The notes: generated by a model not told the origin, from the letters alone. Counted from the stretch's first letter, positions 1-13,248 are shown. The stretch: 64,000 nucleotides of DNA from Actinomyces trachealis (GCF_015711475.1 NZ_CP065027.1:2170001-2234000), one strand, 5' to 3'. Numbers and translations: made by a program.

Positions 1-3868
<3,868 letters not shown>

Positions 3869-4003
3869 CTTCAGAGAAAAAACATCCCCAAGCCCAACCC
3901 ACCCCCCCAAAAAAGAGAGGCAAGCAAAACCAAAAAACAAGACAACCAGCCCCCAGAACCCAAAAGCCCCAAAAACCAGCCATCCCACCATGACATAAAA
4001 AAC

Positions 4004-4032
4004 ATGACACACTATCGAGCTCTCAAACAACA
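4004..4032 (-). promoter_or_regulatory. conserved rRNA leader element (antitermination/processing box)
   Basis: On the minus strand this reads TTGTTTGAGAGCTCGATAGT followed by GTGTCATG, about 140 bases upstream of the 16S 5' end. Actinobacterial rRNA leaders carry a very similar TGTTTGAGAACT-CAATAGTGTG element linked to Nus-dependent antitermination and processing. The match is by eye; the role is inferred from the family. Confidence 0.7.
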
Positions 4033-4222
4033 CACCCACAAGAAACCAACGAAACCAAACACGATCCCGCCAGCCCCTCAAGGCGACTCGACCAAGTAAA
4101 CCAGCAAGCCCCGAACCAGTCAACACCGGGTTCAGTGATCCCAGCCTCAACTGTCCCGGAGAGCCACCGGACCAAGTCGATCTGCCGCCCGGAAGCGCGA
4201 GCCCCGTGCGGCAGCGGGCAGA

Positions 4223-4253
4223 ACACTAACCCCACTCGACCCCCGCACGTCAA
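4223..4253 (-). promoter_or_regulatory. candidate rRNA operon promoter
   Basis: The minus strand has TTGACG (4248-4253) and TAGTGT (4223-4228) separated by 19 bases, or TTAGTG with 18. This resembles strong housekeeping-sigma promoters and lies about 360 bases upstream of the 16S 5' end. Spacing is slightly long, so this is a candidate only. From 4254 to about 4420 I see no further gene or clear signal. Confidence 0.45.
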
Positions 4254-4419
4254 ACCGCCAGAGCGTGACGCTACACACCCTTCGACGTCGTGCTCGGCCG
4301 CCCCACTCACGGCAATCAGCAGCCGCTGCTTGACGCGGGACAACACGCCCTACGAGGCCCCGAGAGCCCGAGGTGGGCTCTAACCAGGGATGAGTGACAC
4401 GCGCCCGCGCCAGGCACGC

Positions 4420-5230
4420 AAAAGCCCAGACCTCTCGGTCCGAGCCTTGTGTGTGGTTGTCCCGTGTCGAGTAGTTGGTAGGATTTCAGGCTCTGGAAAG
4501 TTGGGGATTGTCGGGTCGGCCAGTCCCAAGTGGACCTCCTTGGGCCGGTTCCAAGAGATAGTCTCGTGTGGCCGAATCTCGTTGTACTCGACCCGGTAGT
4601 CCTCGGCTCGCTCGGCAAGCATGAGTGCGTCATCAATCTCGTCCAGGTAGAGCCGCTCGTACTTCAGCGTGCCCAAGCCGCGTTCCCGGGGCCCGTTCTG
4701 CCCCCGGGGTCTTGACCCTGGTGCGCACGTGGGCCAGTTCGGGGTGGGCAGCGATGAAGGGACTCGAAGCGCAAGGACCGCAACAGCCCACCATTGTCCG
4801 TCACGATGGTCACCACCGGGGCCAGCTGCCCGGTCGCCAGGTGCCCTTGGCAGTGGTCTCGAACTCGCTGAAGTCCAGCTGCCAGACCTGATTCGAACCG
4901 GTCGGCTCGGTAGCAAACGCGGCCTTGCGCCACTCGGCCAGCTTGCGTCACTCTGACTGGTATTCAGCCGACAGGACCAGCCCCTCATCCCGCAGGATCC
5001 ACAGCACGGTCGCCCCAAAAACCACACGCCCGTCGTAGCGAACCATCACCCAAATCCTTCCGATACCCCCACACCGGATAGGCCAACACGTGCTTGACCA
5101 CCAAGTCCCAGGCTGCCCGGCGCACCGATTGCGACCATGACCCCCTCACCACCATCCCAGTACGGGCCCGGGCTAACGGCACCAGGCCCACACCAGGCAT
5201 ATCGAACAGCTAGCAAAACCTCACGGTCGA
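4420..5230 (-). pseudogene. IS3/IS481-like transposase, decayed
   Basis: Minus-strand translation in shifting frames recovers a DDE (rve-type) transposase. First comes YPVWGYRK (about 5060-5090). A segment with an in-frame stop (EYQSE*RKLAEW, about 4930-4965) follows, then VWQLDFSEFET (catalytic Asp, about 4855-4890) and VTIVTDNGG (second catalytic Asp, about 4790-4815). The C-terminal part has LKYERLYLDEIDDA and EYNEIRPHETI, ending near 4430. At least two frameshifts and one stop separate these pieces, so no intact enzyme is made. The order matches IS3/IS481 transposases; the exact family is not certain. Confidence 0.8.
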
Positions 5231-5381
5231 CATACCCGCTTCCACACCAATCACCTCAAGATCCTCGAACCTGACTCGTGATAGCTTGGTGGGTTTTGCG
5301 TGGTTCGGTGTTGTTTTTCGTTGGTATTGCGGTGTTGGGGGTCTGGTGGTAGGGTACTAAGGGCTCGTGTGGTGCGTTGGT

Positions 5382-6665
5382 GTGAGCCCGTTTTTGTGTC
5401 AGGTCAAGACCGCCTCGGGGGCCACGGCGGTGCAGATCGTGTCCAAGTCCGGTGGTGTGCGCCGGATCGTGAAGCACCTGGGCTCAGCCCACGACGAGGC
5501 GCAGCTGGAGGCCCTGTTGGAGGTCGATAGGCAGAAGATCGCCGCCTGGCAGGACCAGGGGCTGGTGGACCTGGAGTATCTGGATGCGCTACCGACACGC
5601 ACCGGTGCGGCTACTACCACGGTGGAGTCCAAGCACTCCAGGTTGTTGTGGCAGGTCCTGCACAGGGCCTACACCCGCCTGGGGCTGAGGGAAACGGTCG
5701 GTGGCGACCGGGCGTTTGAGCAGATGGTTCTGGCTCGTGTGATTGAGCCGTCCTCCAAGGCCCAGGTCCCCCGTGTACTGGGCAACCTGGGCCTGGAGCC
5801 GGTCACCGTGCGGACCTTGTTCCGCTGCCTGGGGCGCTGCGTCTGGCGGGGCTACCGCGAGAGCCTGTCGGAGGCCTTGTTCGAGCACGTCACCGCCAGC
5901 AGGGGGCTGGCCCGGTGCCTGTACGACGTCACCACCCTCTACTTCGAGGCAGACAAGGCAGGACGAGCTGCGGCGGGTCGGCTACTCCAAGGACAGGCGG
6001 ATCGACCCCCAGGTCATCGTCGGCCTGCTGGTCGACCGTCATGGTTTCCCCCTCCAGGTCGGGTGCTGGGAGGACAACCAGGCCGAGACCACCACGATCA
6101 TCCCCGTCATCGAGGCCTTCCAAGCCGCCCAGGGAATCGAGGAGCTCGTCATCGTCGCTGACGCCGACATGCTCTCAGCAGCCAACCTGACAGCCTTGGA
6201 CCAGGCGCACCTACGCTTCATCGTCGGCCAGAAGTAACCCAGACGTACCCGTTTTGTCACCACCCACGCCGGTGACACCACCCGGGACGAGGCCTCCATC
6301 ACTCGGGCAAGGTCACTGGCAGGGCTCAAGGGCTACGTCACCAACATCCCCGCACACCTGATGGACGCCAGCGACATCATCTCCTCGTATCACGAGCCGT
6401 GACACGTCGAGGCCTCCTTCCAAATGAGGCAAGCACGACCGGACAGCGCCCGGTCTTCCACCACCAGCGCGATGCCATCAAGGCCCACCTGACCGTAGCC
6501 ATGACCGCGCTGGCCCTGGCCCGCTACCTCCAGGAAACCACTAGGACCAGCATCAAACACATCATCCCCATCCCCACACCTCTCCAGGACGTCACCATCA
6601 ACCTCAACGACCATAAAACCACCACCCAGCCCCAAATCACCCCAACCATACCCAACACCCCCAAA
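5382..6665 (+). pseudogene. IS1634-family (IS4-like DDE) transposase, broken
   Basis: The likely start is GTG 5382, reading VSPFLCQVKTASGATAVQIV, the usual N-terminus of actinobacterial IS1634/IS1549-type transposases. LYDVTTLYFEA holds the first catalytic Asp. A frameshift follows near 5960, after which the frame ending at 6237 gives IDPQVIVGLLVDRHGFPL and IVADADMLS (second Asp). A TAA stops that frame at 6235-6237. The sequence continues as TRDEASITRARSLAGLKGY, and a second stop (TGA near 6402) replaces the Trp normally seen before HVEASF (catalytic Glu). The C-terminal RDAIKAHLTVAMTALALAR is recognisable to about 6560. No terminal inverted repeats were confirmed. Confidence 0.85.
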
Positions 6666-6689
6666 TCCCTCAGACCCCAGGACACTAAG

Positions 6690-7560
6690 ACGCCACGAGT
6701 CAGGCCGGAGATTGAGGCGACAACTCCACCGAGCATTGCCGCGGGCGCAAAGACGAGCATAACGTACATAACAAAGGATGCGAGGTCTCCTATGTGAGTA
6801 ATCCTGAAGCTACTCGCAGTGCGCCGAGACCGACGACCACAAAGAGAAGAATTTGGATGGCTGACTGTGTGAAGCCTGAGACTACTGCCTTCAATTTAGC
6901 CACTCGCAAGCCACTGCGGCGCGCCGAATCTGCTGCGACCTGAACGGAAATTGCTCACCGGCGAACGCCTTGACCGTGCGAATACCGCCCAATACGCGTC
7001 CAAAACTTGCTGACATTTCTCCCACCGCATCTTGTACCGCTTCGGCGGCGGGACGGGTACGGGATCCGAGTAGAACACCCGAAGCAACCAAGAGCAAGAC
7101 CGCCAAGATGACAACGACAGCGAGTACCCAGTCCAGAACAAACATCATGACGAGAGCGCCCAGCAGAGTTAAGGATTGCACGATGATCTCGACAATTCCT
7201 TGGCTCAGGATTCCTCGCAACTGTGCAGTGTCAGCCCCAAGCGCGGAGGTCAACTCTCCAGTTTGGACCGACTCAATTCTTTCAAGCTTCGCACCGATTA
7301 CTTTGGCAGCGACATCATTCCGAATTCAGAACACCATTCTTTCACTTATGTGCTCTAGCAGATACTGCTCGAACGCACCTAACAATGCCGTCAACAGGAA
7401 GCACTGAGTGCAACTAACTTTAGGTCGAGGCCCACTGAAATCCCATTGACGAGAAGTCCGACCAGCTGCGGCTGCAGTAGAGATAGGCTAGACACGCCAA
7501 TCCCGAGCACAAGTGCTACTATCAGTCCGACTGTGTGGCCTCCGTTCAGAAAACATCGAT
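6690..7560 (-). pseudogene. ABC exporter transmembrane domain fragment, broken
   Basis: Minus-strand frames together give an ABC exporter membrane domain. The start is a helix (VGLIVALVLGIGVSSLSLLQ, about 7460-7530). Next come the linker TGELTSALGADTAQLRG and the helices of 6891-7253 (TLLGALVMMFVLDWVLAVVV), with GRVLGGIRTVKAFAGE. After a frameshift near 6905 comes KAVVSGFTQSAIQILLFVVV, and after another near 6793 comes GDLASFVMYVMLVFAPAA. The nucleotide-binding domain is absent: similarity stops at about 6690, where the IS1634-like remnant begins. This is the MsbA/peptide-exporter type, now non-functional. The IS insertion probably removed the 3' half. Confidence 0.75.
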
Positions 7561-7596
7561 GAACTGATATTTGTGTTCTTTTTACACAATACAAAT

Positions 7597-8298
7597 TTAT
7601 CGCGCTTTGGCATGCTTTGGTTTCCTGCTTTCGATGATAGTTGCTGGGAGGAAGAAAAGGAGCGACACTACCAAAAAGAAGCCAATGTCGAGCAGCTGAG
7701 ATGTCCATGATAAACTGCCGCCAAGCGCATCCTGAACGCGATTGCCGATGCCACGAGCTGCGACAAACGGCGCTAGCCGTTCAGTCACGGGCGCAACCAG
7801 GATCGAATACAGAACCACTGTTGCGACTGCCACCGCACCATTGCTCACCAGTCCTCCAATGGCGCTACCCAGAACTGCCATGGTCGCGCATTCGAGCGCC
7901 ATCAACACGTCGCTCTCACGGCCCCAAGGAACACCCGAGCCGCTGAGCGCAAGCTGCGCCAGGGAAGATACTCCCCAACATACGAGTCCGAAACAGAAGG
8001 CCCACAAGGAAGGCAAGAGCAGCACATAATGGGTCCTGCTCCGGTATGAGAGGATCATTATCTCTTTGTCAAATCTGTTGCGATTGATAGCCGAGACCCA
8101 TGAGGCAGAAAGCAGCACTAGATATGCCACGAGAGGTAGCGTTGAGCCAGCGTTGGCAGTGAGTCGTACTCCATTCACTTCGGCACCCGTGGCTGCCAAA
8201 GCCACATAGAGAGGCACCACCAGAAATGGCAGTATTGTCGCCAGCAGACTTACTGGAAGAGTGATGGCCGCAATCGTGTAACTCCTGATGGAATGCAT
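7597..8298 (-). CDS. ABC-2 type permease, small (immunity/export system)
   Basis: This hydrophobic protein of about 233 residues has six probable membrane helices, for example ITLPVSLLATILPFLVVPLY near the N-terminus, VAVATVVLYSILVAPV in the middle and DIGFFLVVSLLFFLPATII at the C-terminus. I chose ATG 8298 (MHSIRSYTIA), which sits just inside the preceding gene's end; a longer frame to 8358 would overlap that gene by about 58 bases. With the two genes upstream it forms an ATPase-permease-permease set like those that protect against or export lantibiotics, but no bacteriocin gene is adjacent. The substrate is unknown. Because the ATPase of the set is truncated, this permease probably lacks its motor. 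Confidence 0.7.
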   Translation of the reverse strand: MHSIRSYTIAAITLPVSLLATILPFLVVPLYVALAATGAEVNGVRLTANAGSTLPLVAYLVLLSASWVSAINRNRFDKEIMILSYRSRTHYVLLLPSLWAFCFGLVCWGVSSLAQLALSGSGVPWGRESDVLMALECATMAVLGSAIGGLVSNGAVAVATVVLYSILVAPVTERLAPFVAARGIGNRVQDALGGSLSWTSQLLDIGFFLVVSLLFFLPATIIESRKPKHAKAR

Positions 8299-8300
8299 AG

Positions 8301-9080
8301 TTAGCGACGCTTTCCGACGGACGCGAACAGATACCCAACAGTACCAACGACGATCCAACCAACAAGGATCAGCAGTGATTCACCAATCGAGATCGAGCCT
8401 TCTGCGCTATTCCAGAAGGCAAACGACCGTCCTCCGATCAAAGGCAAGAGATTATGCAGGACGGGGATGGCCTGAAGCATACCCGATAGTGAAACAAAGA
8501 AGAGCGCGAGGAAAAACAGCACCGAAAGGAACAACTTGTGGGAAAGAGCCGAGACAAGCAACGCTAACACTGAGAAGAGTACCGCAAAGACGACCACGCG
8601 AGACCAGACAGCCGAGGCTGCATATACCGACAGTGATCCACGGATAGTTTCATCCGCCTGCATGAAAGACACGCCGTAGTTCACAACGGCAGCTATCGCA
8701 GTGGTCATCACCGACCAAGAGACAACGACGAGAATGGTACCGACACGCCGACGGAACAGCACCTGCGAATTGAGTAGCACAGACTCATGTTCACCGTCGG
8801 AATACTCCATATGAGCCAAGTAGGCCACTGCGAGCGGTATGAAGATCACAGAGGCCTGATAGACGGGTCCCAGGTAGCCCTCCATCAGCAGCTCCGAAAG
8901 GGACTTCGACGCTAATGAGGGATCCAATCCGTGCCCCTCAAAATCACCTGAGGTGATCGCCTGCATGATCTCACCATTAATCACCGAGAAAACGAGGCAC
9001 AACACCACCACAGGCAGCGCGGCCCACCAAACCTCACGCATCGACCAAAATCTGATGAACTCGGATCGAACATCGCGCAT
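8301..9080 (-). CDS. ABC-2 type permease
   Basis: About 259 residues with a polar N-terminal segment (MRDVRSEFIRFWSMREVWW) and then six predicted helices, including ALPVVVLCLVFSVI, ASVIFIPLAVAYLAHMEY and SLLILVGWIVVGTVGYLFAS. Start ATG 9080 is preceded by GAGAGGTGA, a good ribosome binding site overlapping the end of the ATPase gene. A longer frame to 9149 would overlap that gene and is less likely. The motif MEYSDGEHESVL before the second half is common in ABC-2 permeases of the lantibiotic-immunity type. Base composition is clearly lower in GC than the surrounding core genes, suggesting transfer. Confidence 0.75.
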   Translation of the reverse strand: MRDVRSEFIRFWSMREVWWAALPVVVLCLVFSVINGEIMQAITSGDFEGHGLDPSLASKSLSELLMEGYLGPVYQASVIFIPLAVAYLAHMEYSDGEHESVLLNSQVLFRRRVGTILVVVSWSVMTTAIAAVVNYGVSFMQADETIRGSLSVYAASAVWSRVVVFAVLFSVLALLVSALSHKLFLSVLFFLALFFVSLSGMLQAIPVLHNLLPLIGGRSFAFWNSAEGSISIGESLLILVGWIVVGTVGYLFASVGKRR

Positions 9081-9084
9081 TGCG

Positions 9085-9480
9085 TCACCTCTCGTTCCGT
9101 GCAGGATTAATCCGAAAGTAGGCTTCTTCGAGAGACGCATATTTACCACGTAGCTCCTGACGCTCCAGCTGCTCGACTACAATTCCCTTTCGCAGGAAGA
9201 CAAAGGAACTGGCCAACTGCTCAAGCTCCTTCATCAGATGGCTCGTAATGAGAACAGTGCCGCCGGAAGCAGCGAAGTCTTGGAGGAGGACTCGCAACCA
9301 CAAAATGCCCTCAGGATCGAGACCGTTGACCGGTTCATCCAGGATCAATACACTCGGGTCAGTCAGAAGAGCAGTCGCAATACGCAACCGTTGTTTCATC
9401 CCGAGTGAGAACCCCTTAATCCTCCTCTTGGACACGTTGCCCAACCCAACCTCAGAGAGCTTCTCCAAGCAGACCGTCTT
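9085..9480 (-). pseudogene. ABC transporter ATPase, 5'-truncated
   Basis: The recognisable protein begins at LEKLSEVGLGNVSKRRIKG (about 9480) and contains a signature-like segment (FSLGMKQRL), Walker B (SVLILDEPVNGLDPEG) and the switch His (VLITSHLMKEL), then ends at 9085. The Walker A half (about 120 residues) is missing. The open frame to 9642 is not protein-like upstream of about 9480 and runs into the tRNA terminator. The gene is therefore cut between the switch of similarity at about 9480 and the tRNA locus, and cannot bind ATP normally. It is the ATPase of the two permeases that follow. Confidence 0.8.
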
Positions 9481-9603
9481 GGGCAGTCGAACCCCGCCAG
9501 GGGTGCCAAATGCCCCGCCAGGCCACCACCACAAAGCGTATGCACGCCACCCCACTCCCCCCACAAACACCAGTATTTGCGAGGGAAAACCCGCCCTTGG
9601 GCA

Positions 9604-9646
9604 TGAAAAAGGTGCTGGCTTGGATTGTATCCAAACCAGCACCTAG
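9604..9646 (-). terminator. Rho-independent terminator of tRNA-Ala
   Basis: On the minus strand a 15-bp stem with one mismatch (GGTGCTGGTTTGGAT / ATCCAAGCCAGCACC, loop ACA) is followed by TTTTT. It begins 2-3 bases after the encoded CCA end of tRNA-Ala. Confidence 0.85.
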
Positions 9647-9647
9647 T

Positions 9648-9723
9648 TGGTGGAGCTAGGGGGATTCGAACCCCCGACCTTCTCATTGCGAACGAGACGC
9701 GCTACCAACTGCGCCATAGCCCC
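9648..9723 (-). tRNA. tRNA-Ala (anticodon CGC), CCA encoded
   Basis: The minus strand folds into a full cloverleaf. The acceptor arm is GGGGCTA/TAGCTCC, the D arm GCGC/GCGC, the anticodon stem TCTCG/TGAGA with loop TTCGCAA (anticodon CGC, reads GCG), and the T arm GGGGG-TTCGAAT-CCCCC. CCA is encoded at 9648-9650. It marks the edge of the accessory zone to its left. Confidence 0.95.
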
Positions 9724-9808
9724 TTGCACGGACAGATGTTAACACCCCAGCCAACAGTGCCCGCAAGTCAAGCCCCGGTGAAGCGCGACACCAGTCGCAA
9801 GGCCAGCC

Positions 9809-10993
9809 TCACTGGCCCACGGCCCGACGGCGTGCCAGGACCGCGTCTAGGTCAATTGGGTGAAAAGCGTGCTCCTCTACCTCGATGCCATCCAGGCTGA
9901 GCGAACGGACCGCCTTGGGCCGCAGCGGCGTACGCACCGACAGGTCCACCCCCTCCTCAAAACCGGCGTCAACCACCTTTCGGCGTGGCGCACGCCCAGC
10001 CAAGGTGTAGGTGGGTGCCGGAACCTTCACTGGGCTCCAGCCCTGGGGTGGGGTGGCTGCAGCCAACTCCACCTCGGGGGGAGACACCTTCTGCTTCTCG
10101 ACTGGCACCTCGTGGGCCACCGGGTTGGTTGGGACAGACTCAGGCGTGGCAGCAACCCGGCCCGACTTCGGCATATGAGCAAAGTGAGCAGGCGCGGCGT
10201 GAGCGTCTGCTGGGCTCGCTGCGGTACGCACCGGCTCGTGCGGAGCCACGGCCATAGCAGGCGAGGCCGCCGACGGCGTCGACCATGCCGAACGTCCAGA
10301 CAGCGCGGAGCGCGCCGACATAGTAGAGCGAGCGGAGAACGCAGACCTTCCAGACACCGCCGAGCGCGCCGACATAGCAGAGCGAGCCGACTGGGCAGAC
10401 CGGCCCGGTGGCACCGTGCGCCGCGCACGCTCCAATCCCACGATCGCGCCTAGCTCACGTTGCAGCGCCGCGACCCGGCGCATCTCCCGCTGATCGCCAG
10501 CCTGGTCCTGCTTGGTGGCCCAGCGCCCATACGCGAAGGTCACTGCTGTCACGGCGGGGGCGAACAGGCCACCCCACCAGGGCAGTGTGGTGAAGGCAGC
10601 CACCATGAGCATCACCACGGAGCTGGCCAGCAGCGCCAACACCACCAACGCGCGGCGCTCAGCGGCACGGCGTCGCCGAGCCCGGTTGGCAAGATGCGTG
10701 GCACGAGCCTGCTCTAACTCTCGCTCCACACGAAGCGAGCGAACATTCCTGACAGCGGGCCTGTCCAAAACCTTCACCTCCGGTCGGCTCTCAAAGATCT
10801 GCGCATGCCCGTGTCCAGCTGAGCAGACCTCATCCGACTCAGGGACCTCCGTCGCCAGGATCCTCAGCTGTGCTGAGTACCGATCCTCCGAACGTGAACT
10901 CCCCATCATCTCGCGGCGTCCAACCAGGGTGGGCAGCAGGTACAGGGAGAGGACCACAGTGAGCACAACCAGTACCCAGATCTCGATCCCCAC
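9809..10993 (-). CDS. GlpR-like divisome membrane receptor (partner of MoeA-like Glp)
   Basis: 394 residues with start GTG 10993. There is an N-terminal membrane helix (residues about 5-24), a cytoplasmic stretch, then two close helices (ALVVLALLASSVVMLMVAAF and GLFAPAVTAVTFAYG). A long polar C-terminal tail includes a low-complexity run built on SARSA/SGRSA units (about residues 198-240) and ends in a conserved-looking segment, DLDAVLARRRA. The order membrane protein, GNAT, MoeA-like, with a divergent 5-formyl-THF cyclo-ligase, matches the corynebacterial locus where the gephyrin-like Glp and its membrane receptor GlpR (GLPR) act with FtsZ. The function is inferred from synteny and topology, not from a clear domain. 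It is the last gene of the operon. Confidence 0.6.
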   Translation of the reverse strand: MGIEIWVLVVLTVVLSLYLLPTLVGRREMMGSSRSEDRYSAQLRILATEVPESDEVCSAGHGHAQIFESRPEVKVLDRPAVRNVRSLRVERELEQARATHLANRARRRRAAERRALVVLALLASSVVMLMVAAFTTLPWWGGLFAPAVTAVTFAYGRWATKQDQAGDQREMRRVAALQRELGAIVGLERARRTVPPGRSAQSARSAMSARSAVSGRSAFSARSTMSARSALSGRSAWSTPSAASPAMAVAPHEPVRTAASPADAHAAPAHFAHMPKSGRVAATPESVPTNPVAHEVPVEKQKVSPPEVELAAATPPQGWSPVKVPAPTYTLAGRAPRRKVVDAGFEEGVDLSVRTPLRPKAVRSLSLDGIEVEEHAFHPIDLDAVLARRRAVGQ

Positions 10994-11128
10994 ACAGAAA
11001 CGGTAAAGCGCTCAGCCCACACAACCCGGTCGGCGCGCCGAGCACAAGCACGTGATTCAACTTGGAGCCACAACCGCGAACTCACACGCGACACAGAAGA
11101 CGCCATAGCCCCACCAGCCACTTGCGTA

Positions 11129-11839
11129 TCAGGCCGGGGTGTGCTCGCCACCCACTGGCGGCACAGCACGCTCCTCAAGGCGATCCTCAAGACGATGCAC
11201 GTAACCGACGCCGAGCTCCTCCGCCGTCGCCGCAAAGGAACGGTGGTCAGCCCAGCGGCCAGCCACATGCATGTACCGCAGCCGCATCCCCTCCTCGCGC
11301 AGCACCAGTTTGCGCACCACCGCCAGGCTAGGCCCGTTCTCAGGGCGGATATTCACCTCCACCCGGTGCAGCCCCACCTCCGGGCCCAGCAGATAGTCCA
11401 GCAGCATCGCCACACACAAGGTCATGACACCACGACCCTCCCAACGCGAACCCAGCCAATACCCCAAGGTCGCTGAGCGCATGGAGCCCCACACAATCGG
11501 CTCCACCGAAACCTGGCCCGCGAAGTCCCCGTCAGCCTCAATCGCGAAAGGCATGGCTGTTCCTGCGCGAGCCTGACGGCGCAGGCCGCGCACATAGACA
11601 GCGAAAGAAAGCTCCCCCTCACCACAGCCCGGCGGCAAGGTCGCATCCCACCTGGCCAGGCGGCCCTCCTCAGCCACACGCAAGGCTCGCCATGCGGCAG
11701 CGTCCCCAGTCCGCAGCGGCCGCAGACGCACGACGTCAACCCCACGGCACAGACCGCGCAACTCCAGGCGAGCTTCGGTCAGCTCCACCGGCCACTCAAA
11801 GCGCGACTCCGCCAGGACACGAGACAGCCATCCGCTCAT
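11129..11839 (-). CDS. RimJ-type GNAT N-acetyltransferase
   Basis: 236 residues with a GNAT fold of the RimJ/RimL type. It has VRLRPLRTGDAAAWRALR at the start of the fold, ATLGYWLGSRWEGRGVMT (acetyl-CoA loop region) and HRVEVNIRPENGPSLAVVRK near the end. It probably transfers acetyl groups to the N-terminal amine of a protein; the target is unknown. ATG 11839 lies 4 bases after the stop of the MoeA-like gene, so the two are co-transcribed. In other actinobacteria a rimJ gene sits in the same place between the MoeA-like divisome gene and the membrane receptor. Confidence 0.85.
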   Translation of the reverse strand: MSGWLSRVLAESRFEWPVELTEARLELRGLCRGVDVVRLRPLRTGDAAAWRALRVAEEGRLARWDATLPPGCGEGELSFAVYVRGLRRQARAGTAMPFAIEADGDFAGQVSVEPIVWGSMRSATLGYWLGSRWEGRGVMTLCVAMLLDYLLGPEVGLHRVEVNIRPENGPSLAVVRKLVLREEGMRLRYMHVAGRWADHRSFAATAEELGVGYVHRLEDRLEERAVPPVGGEHTPA

Positions 11840-11843
11840 GGGC

Positions 11844-13040
11844 TCAGGAGTCCAGCAGTAGGCAGGCCAAGGTAGTCCCAGCAGTCACCGCTACGACTTC
11901 CTCAGCCACCACCGCCAGCGCGTTCGAGCGTGCCAGAGAGTGCAGACCCGTCCCCATCGGCTCAGCCTTATAGCCCGACGTTGGCGAGCCAGCCACCCGC
12001 ACCGGCAGGAACTGACGCAAGCCCCGTGGGGACTCCCAACCCTGAGAGACCACGGCGGGCACAGACGAACGGTGCAACCCCGCCCAACCGGCAATCTGCC
12101 GTAGCACCGGACGCACGAAGGCCTCATAACAGATCAGGGCCGCAGCAGGCTCACCCGGCAAGCAGAAAATCGGGGTGCCGTCCCCCACCGTGCCCACACC
12201 AAGCTGACGCCCTGGAGATATCTGCACCTGGTCAAAACGGACGGTTCCCAGCGGCGCCAGCACGGACTTTACGGTGTCGCTCTGCCCCACGGACAGGCCA
12301 CCGGAAGTGATGATGACGTCGGCACGCACCAGCTGGTCCTCAATGGCCTCAGTCAAGGAGTGCACGTCATCAGGCACCGGTGCGACGCGGAAGGCACGAC
12401 CGCCAACATCGCGCACCGCTGAGGCTAGCGCGTGCCCGTTCGCGTCGTAGACGTCACCCAGCGGCCTGCGCGTGCCAGGCTCCACCAGCTCGTTACCGAT
12501 CGAGATCACCACGACGCGTGGCGCCGGGTGTACACAGACGCGCGCCAGCCCCATGGCCGCCAGCAGGCCCACCTGGCGTGCACTCAGGCGCGCACCACGC
12601 TTGAGGATAGCCTGCCCTGCCTCCAGCTCACCGGCCCGAGGGCGCAGGTTCTGGTGCGCCGTCGGCACCTTGTCAATGCGCACCTGGGAGGTGCCACGGT
12701 CCGTGTCCTGCCAGGGCACGACGGCGTCGGCACCGCGCGGCAAGGGGGCACCTGAGTCAATGAGCACTGCGGCGCCTTTGACCAGAGACACCGGCCGGAC
12801 GTCACCGGCCCGAACCGCGTCTTGAACCTTCAGGTAACGGCCTGGCCCAAGTTCGGCCACTTCCGCAGTGCGGACCGCGTACCCGTCCTGGCCCGCCAGG
12901 TCGAGTTCGGGCAGATCTGTAGAGGCAACGACGTCCTCAGCCAGCACACAGCCGACGGCGTCAGGAAGCGGCACATCCAGCGGATCTGCAGCCTGAGCGA
13001 TCTCCAGGCAGGCCGTCAAGTGCTCGGCGACACTTCTCAT
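11844..13040 (-). CDS. glp: MoeA/gephyrin-like protein, probable divisome Glp paralogue
   Basis: 398 residues with MoeA domains throughout: N-terminal PLPDAVGCVLAEDV, the central VVISIGNELVEPG, the MoCF-like ITSGGLSVGQSD, and a C-terminal barrel. Key MoeA signatures are altered. The usual SAMDGYA is AGQDGYA, and the usual LPGNPVS is LPGEPAAAL. The second MoeA in this window (48855-50216) has the canonical residues and sits among cofactor genes, so this copy probably does not make molybdopterin. With its RimJ and membrane-protein neighbours it fits Glp, the FtsZ-binding gephyrin-like division protein described in corynebacteria. Start ATG 13040 gives the expected length. Confidence 0.75.
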   Translation of the reverse strand: MRSVAEHLTACLEIAQAADPLDVPLPDAVGCVLAEDVVASTDLPELDLAGQDGYAVRTAEVAELGPGRYLKVQDAVRAGDVRPVSLVKGAAVLIDSGAPLPRGADAVVPWQDTDRGTSQVRIDKVPTAHQNLRPRAGELEAGQAILKRGARLSARQVGLLAAMGLARVCVHPAPRVVVISIGNELVEPGTRRPLGDVYDANGHALASAVRDVGGRAFRVAPVPDDVHSLTEAIEDQLVRADVIITSGGLSVGQSDTVKSVLAPLGTVRFDQVQISPGRQLGVGTVGDGTPIFCLPGEPAAALICYEAFVRPVLRQIAGWAGLHRSSVPAVVSQGWESPRGLRQFLPVRVAGSPTSGYKAEPMGTGLHSLARSNALAVVAEEVVAVTAGTTLACLLLDS

Positions 13041-13248
13041 TGCGCTCCTCCGCGTCGAACTGCGCCCAGGCTACCCGCACGCTAACGAGCGGGCATCTTG
13101 AGAACACTTGAGACAACGTGAGACCGTGTGAGACACGCGTGAAGGCGTACGCCCCGATAGTCCGGCCCACCACAGCGAAACCCTTTAGGGGAGCACACCC
13201 GTTGCCAACAACGCAGCCAAGCGACCGCACACCTGCCACAATCAGGGC

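Noticed and set aside
5100..6700. Terminal inverted repeats of the IS1634-like element
   Set aside because: Both flanks are G- or C-rich and superficially similar, but I could not align exact ends by eye.
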